Source: Nitrospirae bacterium GWC2_57_13 (lineage in GTDB: Bacteria > Nitrospirota > UBA9217). From it: DNA of 34,382 nucleotides. The stretch is from the NCBI GenBank assembly GCA_001805055.1, contig MHDZ01000040.1, forward strand, positions 67,492-101,873. Reading direction: 5' to 3'. Below, piece after piece: positions 29,596 to 34,382 of this stretch. The notes beneath the pieces are model-generated. The model was not told the DNA's origin. It was given only the letters and a program-made list of their open reading frames with translations, and did not search any database. The translations under genes were made by a program, and so were the position numbers. Position 1 is the first letter of the stretch. Each line of letters starts with the position of its first letter.

Positions 29596-32382
29596 CTATT
29601 CCGGCTTTCCTGTCATTACAAATGCACCCCAGTAAAATGGATTCTGTTTCTTCACCATCATGTTCAGTTTTGCCTGTCTCAGTGCCTCAGCCTTGGATCT
29701 GCCATTTGCCATGAACATATAAAAATCCGTCATCATCTCTGTTGTCTCCGCGCTCGGGACGCTCCATAAACTCATAACAAGAGTTTTTGCACCCGAGAGT
29801 ATGAATGCTCTCTTTAACCCAAACACCCCTTCCCCGTTTTTCACATCTCCAACACCGGTCTCACACGCAGACAGCACAACAAGGTCTGTCCCTTTCAGAT
29901 TCAGTCCGAGTATTTTTTCCGCGCTCATCATGCCTTCGTCCCTGCCGGCTTTGAGCGAGGCATTTACTCCCGAAAACACTATCCCGGAACGGAGCATCGG
30001 GTTTTCAATATTCACGGTCTCATTTGTTGCCGAAAAATCTTCGTTCAGTTTTATGGTGACTCCTCTTGTCTCATTGCTTCCCTTGACTTCTTCATCGTTA
30101 AGGAAATAACCATGCGTTGCGAGATGAAGTATTTTGGGTGTCTCCGATGAGAACATCATTTCTTCAATTGCTTGTGTGTTCTGATAGTTCTTTACTTTAA
30201 TTTTCTTTTTGTCAGTCAGAATCTTCTCAATGGCATCTGCCTCCTGCTTTGTATCAGGAAGCCTGTTAAAGTTGAGGTTAGAGGCATCCCTTGACACATT
30301 GCCTCTGATCGTCTTTGCAACATTAAGCTCCTTTGCCGCCTTATCCCTCTCTGTCAGCCCCATGTCATAGTCAGGGTCTGCGATGATAAGTGCATCGCCT
30401 TTGGCCATGGTTGTATCGGTAAACCTGATTATGTCCCTTCCTGCCGCGATATAATTAATTGTATGCTCTTCCATAAGGTATTTATTTGATGGTGTTACCA
30501 GCGCTTCAAAGGAGATCAGGTTGAGGTTCCCGTCAGGACTGATAAATAACTGCTTCCTGCCATCCATGTACTTCTCCAATGGTTTGATCGCAATATCATA
30601 TATCGCGCGGGCGGCCGTGTCCAAGGCGGCTTTGTCTGGGACATTGCCTGATGTCTTTATTTTGTTCATCTCCTGAAGGTATGCCTTGACATGCTTTTCT
30701 ATATCGGCGGCGTCTGATATTTCAATTAGTTTCACGTGCGGCTCTTTCTGCGGTATCAGGACAAATGCAAGGTATTTCGGTTTGTCCAATTTGTTTTTCT
30801 TAAAGTCATAAAACTCAATCTTTGCAAAGTCTATATAGACCGAATCTTTCGGCAATATTGCTGATATTTTGTTTGCATCAGCCCTGCCGATCGTCTTTTC
30901 AAGGGCAAAATCCTTGCTCAGTCTGCTCAACTCTGCTTCAAGTGTCTCTTTTTGCTTTTGAAGCGCATCAATTCTATTTCTGTAAGCCTCAAATCCATCC
31001 TTGCCTGGCTTTGATAACTGCATCTTTGCTATCTCCCTGCGGATAGCAGTAAGTTCATCAAGCTTCTTTTTTACCTCAGGGTCGCCGGACTGCATTGCCG
31101 CATCCATGTATCTTCCTTGTGCCTCTGCAACAGCGCCCTTCCACTTGAGCCATGCGTTAAAGGTGTCGGTTATTGCCTGCGGGGATGCTTGCATGTGTTT
31201 GACTGAATGGGACATAAAGGCATGGATAGAGCCTTCATTCTGATTCATATAGCTCATTTTCTGTTTTTCATTAAGGACAAAAAATACATTCTCTCTCTTT
31301 ACGTCATCCATAGAAACACTTCTTTTAAAAAGATTTTGGCTTTCTGGATGTCTCTCTGTTGCGGCATAAAGAAACGCCAGATGGTTAAGACTGGGAACTA
31401 CACCAGGATGCTCGCTGCCAAGTTGTTTCTCCCATATCGCGAGGGCCCTCTTATACAATGGTTCAGCCTCTCCATACCTGCCGGTGGCTCTGTAAAGCTC
31501 TGCCAAAGGGCTTAGGATATGTGCTACAGCAGGATGTTCCCTGCCAAGAACTTTCTCCTGTATGGCAAGTGCCCTCGTATACAATGGCTCGGCTTCCGCA
31601 TATCTGTCGGTTGAATAATACAGCATGGCCAGTTTGCTGAGACTTGCTGCTACAGAAAAATGTTCTTTGCCGAATGCTTTCTCAACTATTTCAAGCGATC
31701 TTTTATACAGTGGTTCGGCCTCTGCGTACCTGCCGGTTACTCTGTAAAGCTCTGCCAGCAAGCGAAGAGCGACCGCAGTCTCAGGATGTTCCCTGCCGGA
31801 TACTTTCTCTCTTATTTCGAGCTCCCTTTTATATAATGGTTCGGCTTCTGCATACCTGCCGGTGGATTCATACTGTCCTGCCAGAAGTCCAAGGCTTTGT
31901 GCCACATCAGGATGTTCGCTGCCAAGCGCTTTTTCCCTTATCGCAAGTGCTCTCTTGAATAATGGTTCTTTTTCTTCATACCTGCCGCCGATAAATGAAT
32001 AAAGTACTGCCAGATTGCTCAGGCTTGCTGCCACATCAGGATGTTCGCTGCCAAGCGCTTTTTCCCTTATCGCAAGCGCCCTCTTATACAATGGCTCAGC
32101 CTCCGCATACCTGCCGGTGGATTTATAAAGCTGCGCCAGATTGTTAAGGCTTGATGCCACGGAAAGATGGTCTTTACCAAGGGCTTTTTCCATTATCTCC
32201 AGCACTTGCTGTACATAAGTAATTGCTTCATTATATTTCCCTTGCTTGTATAGTTCTGTAGCTCTTAGGTTAAGTCTTTTCGCGTCCTCAAGCGACTGCT
32301 CGCCCATTGTAACTTGCGAACACAGTAGCGACACGAAAAAAAACATCACTAATAGGATCCCTGCAATTTTTCCGGTTCTCAT
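29596..32382 (-). CDS. Exported TPR-CHAT protease
   Basis: A 928-residue protein. Residues ~1-27 form a hydrophobic signal peptide. Residues ~40-345 are about eight TPR units of the kinesin-light-chain type with a near-perfect 42-residue period (GRYAEAEPLYKRALAI, LGSEHP). The C-terminal ~300 residues are a CHAT (caspase-HetF-TPR) domain with the catalytic dyad His757 (LHLATHGYF) and Cys840 (LVVLSACETGVGD). CHAT proteases cleave partner proteins after activation through the TPR part. A GGAGGGTGA site precedes the ATG. It is the third gene of the leftward operon with a DUF4384 and a caspase gene. Base composition looks more AT-rich than in nuo, hinting at transfer (not computed). Confidence 0.93.
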   Translation of the reverse strand: MRTGKIAGILLVMFFFVSLLCSQVTMGEQSLEDAKRLNLRATELYKQGKYNEAITYVQQVLEIMEKALGKDHLSVASSLNNLAQLYKSTGRYAEAEPLYKRALAIREKALGSEHPDVAASLSNLAVLYSFIGGRYEEKEPLFKRALAIREKALGSEHPDVAQSLGLLAGQYESTGRYAEAEPLYKRELEIREKVSGREHPETAVALRLLAELYRVTGRYAEAEPLYKRSLEIVEKAFGKEHFSVAASLSKLAMLYYSTDRYAEAEPLYTRALAIQEKVLGREHPAVAHILSPLAELYRATGRYGEAEPLYKRALAIWEKQLGSEHPGVVPSLNHLAFLYAATERHPESQNLFKRSVSMDDVKRENVFFVLNEKQKMSYMNQNEGSIHAFMSHSVKHMQASPQAITDTFNAWLKWKGAVAEAQGRYMDAAMQSGDPEVKKKLDELTAIRREIAKMQLSKPGKDGFEAYRNRIDALQKQKETLEAELSRLSKDFALEKTIGRADANKISAILPKDSVYIDFAKIEFYDFKKNKLDKPKYLAFVLIPQKEPHVKLIEISDAADIEKHVKAYLQEMNKIKTSGNVPDKAALDTAARAIYDIAIKPLEKYMDGRKQLFISPDGNLNLISFEALVTPSNKYLMEEHTINYIAAGRDIIRFTDTTMAKGDALIIADPDYDMGLTERDKAAKELNVAKTIRGNVSRDASNLNFNRLPDTKQEADAIEKILTDKKKIKVKNYQNTQAIEEMMFSSETPKILHLATHGYFLNDEEVKGSNETRGVTIKLNEDFSATNETVNIENPMLRSGIVFSGVNASLKAGRDEGMMSAEKILGLNLKGTDLVVLSACETGVGDVKNGEGVFGLKRAFILSGAKTLVMSLWSVPSAETTEMMTDFYMFMANGRSKAEALRQAKLNMMVKKQNPFYWGAFVMTGKPE

Positions 32383-32405
32383 TTATATCACCCTCCGGCA
32401 AAGTA

Positions 32406-33269
32406 TTACTTTCCCGTTTTTAGGACAACTTTGTCTTCATAGAACTCCGATGCTGCAGGAACTGAGCCGCCATTCTTCTTTTCCGTGAGCTTAACGCCCC
32501 GCGTCATTGCAGGAATGTCTTTCGGTTTTGTTTTTACCTGGTACACACTTCCACCGGTTTGTACTTCGATCTCACCGAGCGGCGCGGAACCTGCGTAGAC
32601 TATAACGCTCTCCTCACCGAAGGGCTGGCTTACTTCGAGATCAAACTTATCGTTTCCGGCCGGAATCTCGTAGACCGCCCCGCCGTTGAAGTAATTGTCG
32701 CTCCGGTATGGATTCGGCAGGAGCTGCACTAATTCTCCTCCCGCGTCCTTGTACAGCACCCGTGCGTAGAAAGGCTTGTTTCCCTTGATGTAGACCTTGA
32801 TCTTCTCGCCAGCCTTGTATTCCTTCTTGTCTGTCCAGACCTTTACGGCAAGCGGCGCTGAAGGATCATCAGCAACATCCTTACTCTTTGAAATCCGCTC
32901 CATCCCCTTTTCATCAGGAACAACCTCGGCCTTGATCTTCACCTTATAGCAGTCGCCCGCGGCCAGGTCCTTGTACCATGACTTTTCAAGCTCCTGGATG
33001 ATCTTCACCTCGGCCTTGGCATAGGCGGCCAGCAGGTCCTTCTCAAGGGCGAAATTTTTCACCTGCGTCTCGCTTTTGATGTAGGTCGAGGCGAACTCCA
33101 CCGCTTTTCTCTTCGCGTCCATCAGGGCGTCCTGCTCGGTCTGTTTCTTGGACTTGTCAACTCCCATGCATGAATATCCTTCCGCCTCGGTGATGGTGGA
33201 CTGCGCGGCATACAGGCTCGAAGCCAGACACAGGCTTAACAACAACGTTGACACAAGTGTCTTTAACAT
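32406..33269 (-). CDS. Secreted DUF4384-domain protein
   Basis: A 287-residue protein. Residues 1-22 are a clear signal peptide (LVSTLLLSLCLASSLYA). Residues ~25-120 resemble the LPP20/FlgT-N-like fold, with an EQDALMDAKRKAVEFASTYI helix and a CYKVKIKAEV strand. Residues ~140-230 match DUF4384 (TDKKEYKAGEKIKVYIKGNK, PNPYRSDNYFNGG). DUF4384 domains often accompany extracytoplasmic kinases or caspase-like proteins and may bind peptidoglycan or protein; no activity is established. AAAAGGAGG sits right before the ATG. It lies 11 bases after the caspase gene and 23 before the TPR-CHAT gene, so the three form an operon. Confidence 0.85.
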   Translation of the reverse strand: MLKTLVSTLLLSLCLASSLYAAQSTITEAEGYSCMGVDKSKKQTEQDALMDAKRKAVEFASTYIKSETQVKNFALEKDLLAAYAKAEVKIIQELEKSWYKDLAAGDCYKVKIKAEVVPDEKGMERISKSKDVADDPSAPLAVKVWTDKKEYKAGEKIKVYIKGNKPFYARVLYKDAGGELVQLLPNPYRSDNYFNGGAVYEIPAGNDKFDLEVSQPFGEESVIVYAGSAPLGEIEVQTGGSVYQVKTKPKDIPAMTRGVKLTEKKNGGSVPAASEFYEDKVVLKTGK

Positions 33270-33280
33270 AGATCCTCCTT

Positions 33281-34382
33281 TTATTTTATCTTCCCGACCG
33301 GGAACCCCTGGCCGCTGATGGAGATAGTCGGATACTGGGCTTTTTTGAAGATCTTCTCCGCCAGAATAGGAACCTCATTATCCACATAATCCGCCAGTTC
33401 TGTGGTCCGGACGTATCCCGTCTTGCCCTTGTCTGCTTTTCCCTGAAGGCCCTCAGAAAGTACATACGTAAAGAGCCCATGGCCGTTGTATCCTTCCAGG
33501 GCTTCCTGAATGGACGTGGACGCGGAGAGCACGGTTGATCCCACCGCACGGCTCAGGACCTTCATTGCAGTGTCTTCGCTCATACCCCGCGTGAGCATCG
33601 CGGTCTGGATGGCGCCGCCCAATGCGCCGGCATTACAGGTATCTATGATGATCAATTTCTTTGTTGCGGGTATATTGGCAATCAGCTCCTTGAAGACCGT
33701 CTGGCTGACTGCGTCGGCCCTGAGCTTCTCAGTCCGGGTGGATCCCACGTTCGAGGTAATAAGGAAATATTCTCCGTCATCCACGGTCCCGTGGCTTGCC
33801 ACATAAAAGACGAAAAGGTCATCGGGGTTCAGCGAACGCATGGCTTTCAGTTCCTTGATGATATTTTCGTTCGTTGTCGCCTCTGCCGTCGTGAGCATTT
33901 TAATATGTACTTTCTCAAAAAGACCAGAGGCTCCCTTCTTCAGGCTGCCTGAAAAAAGGGTCGCGTCCGCCACTGCATAGTTAAGTTGGAGCTTGGGATT
34001 TTTATAATCATTTATCCCAATCACCACTGCATAGAGAGCCGGCTTCGTATCGGCCTGGAATGTGGCGGTTATCTCATAGAGGGCATCGCTGCTCTGCATG
34101 GTGTTGTCGCCGTTGAAGGCGATCGCCCGCAGGGAATTCAGACCCTTGGTAAGCTTTAAATTATAGGTTTTGCTGATTTCATTCTGACTATTTGATACGA
34201 CCTTCACTCCTCTTGAGCTGTCCAGCATGACCGCGGCGCCGTTCAAATAGAGCCGTATATCCCCAATGCCTCCGCCGGAATCTATAATCTTGAGGGTAAC
34301 GCCTGCTTCATCCTTATCAACGCTTGCCGGCGTGTTCACGATCGAGACCATTGGCGGCTGTTTTATATCGGATAATTTTGCA
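33281..34382 (-). CDS. Caspase-family (peptidase C14) protein, 5' end outside window
   Basis: The frame stays open to the right-hand edge: the codons before the ATG at 34351 read AKLSDIKQPP and continue the domain. The visible 366 residues start with an Ig-like or beta-sandwich segment (about 95 residues, IDSGGGIGDIRLYLNG). A peptidase C14 domain follows (VVIGINDYK). The catalytic dyad is His187 (FYVASHGTV) and Cys229 (IIIDTCNAGA), counted from the ATG. The fragment ends GQGFPVGKIK. Bacterial caspase homologues act in regulated proteolysis, stress death or defence; which applies is unknown. It leads the operon with DUF4384 and TPR-CHAT genes. Its own N-terminus, including any signal peptide or repeats, is not visible. 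Confidence 0.9.
   Translation of the reverse strand, partial: AKLSDIKQPPMVSIVNTPASVDKDEAGVTLKIIDSGGGIGDIRLYLNGAAVMLDSSRGVKVVSNSQNEISKTYNLKLTKGLNSLRAIAFNGDNTMQSSDALYEITATFQADTKPALYAVVIGINDYKNPKLQLNYAVADATLFSGSLKKGASGLFEKVHIKMLTTAEATTNENIIKELKAMRSLNPDDLFVFYVASHGTVDDGEYFLITSNVGSTRTEKLRADAVSQTVFKELIANIPATKKLIIIDTCNAGALGGAIQTAMLTRGMSEDTAMKVLSRAVGSTVLSASTSIQEALEGYNGHGLFTYVLSEGLQGKADKGKTGYVRTTELADYVDNEVPILAEKIFKKAQYPTISISGQGFPVGKIK

Noticed and set aside
29596-32382. Craspase-like (gRAMP/TPR-CHAT) type III-E CRISPR system
   Set aside because: There is no Cas7-11-like gene or repeat array, and the TPR-CHAT protein begins with a signal peptide, unlike the cytoplasmic Craspase component.
32299-32382. 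Lipoprotein signal on the TPR-CHAT protein
   Set aside because: A cysteine follows the hydrophobic stretch (SLLCSQ), but the preceding residues do not fit a lipobox well; an ordinary signal peptide is more likely.

Overview
The window reads as chromosomal DNA of a Gram-negative, respiring and probably anaerobic or facultative bacterium. A full 14-subunit complex I set, exported proteins with signal peptides and fairly GC-rich coding sequence (not computed) support this. The mix of HndABC-type NADH genes, glutamate-synthase-like FMN proteins and CHAT/caspase/DUF4384 proteins recalls Nitrospirota or Desulfobacterota, but the sequence alone does not settle the phylum. Everything from 1 to 28458 is transcribed leftward. 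A methyltransferase and an SDR relic (28705-29584) point right, and a second leftward operon fills 29596-34382.

Region 1 (1-5018): two tandem FMN-binding glutamate-synthase-like genes, the first cut by the window edge. Next come a RecA/KaiC-like, XRE and cupin fusion regulator with a paired palindrome at its promoter, and an NAD(P)-binding reductase of the thioester-reductase/epimerase type. Region 2 (5078-7329): a PIN toxin/AbrB antitoxin pair with a recognisable promoter and operator, a YwiC-like membrane protein, and about 560 bases of gene-free repeats.

Region 3 (7330-28458) is the core. It is one long complex I locus in the order nuoA-B-C-D, cNMP-binding protein, nuoE-F, DRTGG, CBS-ATPase, DRTGG, PHP, histidine-kinase-like ATPase, a second nuoE, HndB-like 2Fe-2S protein, a second nuoF (HndC/HydB type), nuoG-H-I-J-K-L-M-N. 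There is one copy of every core, membrane and NuoG subunit but two NADH-input modules. One is canonical NuoEF. The other has the HndABC architecture of electron-bifurcating hydrogenases. Six sensor or signalling genes sit beside or between the modules. I infer a complex I whose electron-input module may be switched, or which has a bifurcating variant, under nucleotide and phosphate-type signals. A consensus-like sigma70 promoter lies upstream of nuoA.

Region 4 (28459-34382): divergent promoters, a SAM methyltransferase, a decayed SDR gene, then an operon (read leftward) of caspase-like peptidase, DUF4384 protein and TPR-CHAT protease. At least two of the three carry signal peptides.

A recurrent non-coding theme is short-period tandem repeats, mostly exact 7-base phasing with degenerate sequence. 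They lie just downstream of several stop codons, including those of nuoN, nuoL, nuoJ and the second nuoE, and are separate from a REP-like hairpin downstream of nuoK. I saw no rRNA, tRNA, CRISPR array, transposase or integrase.
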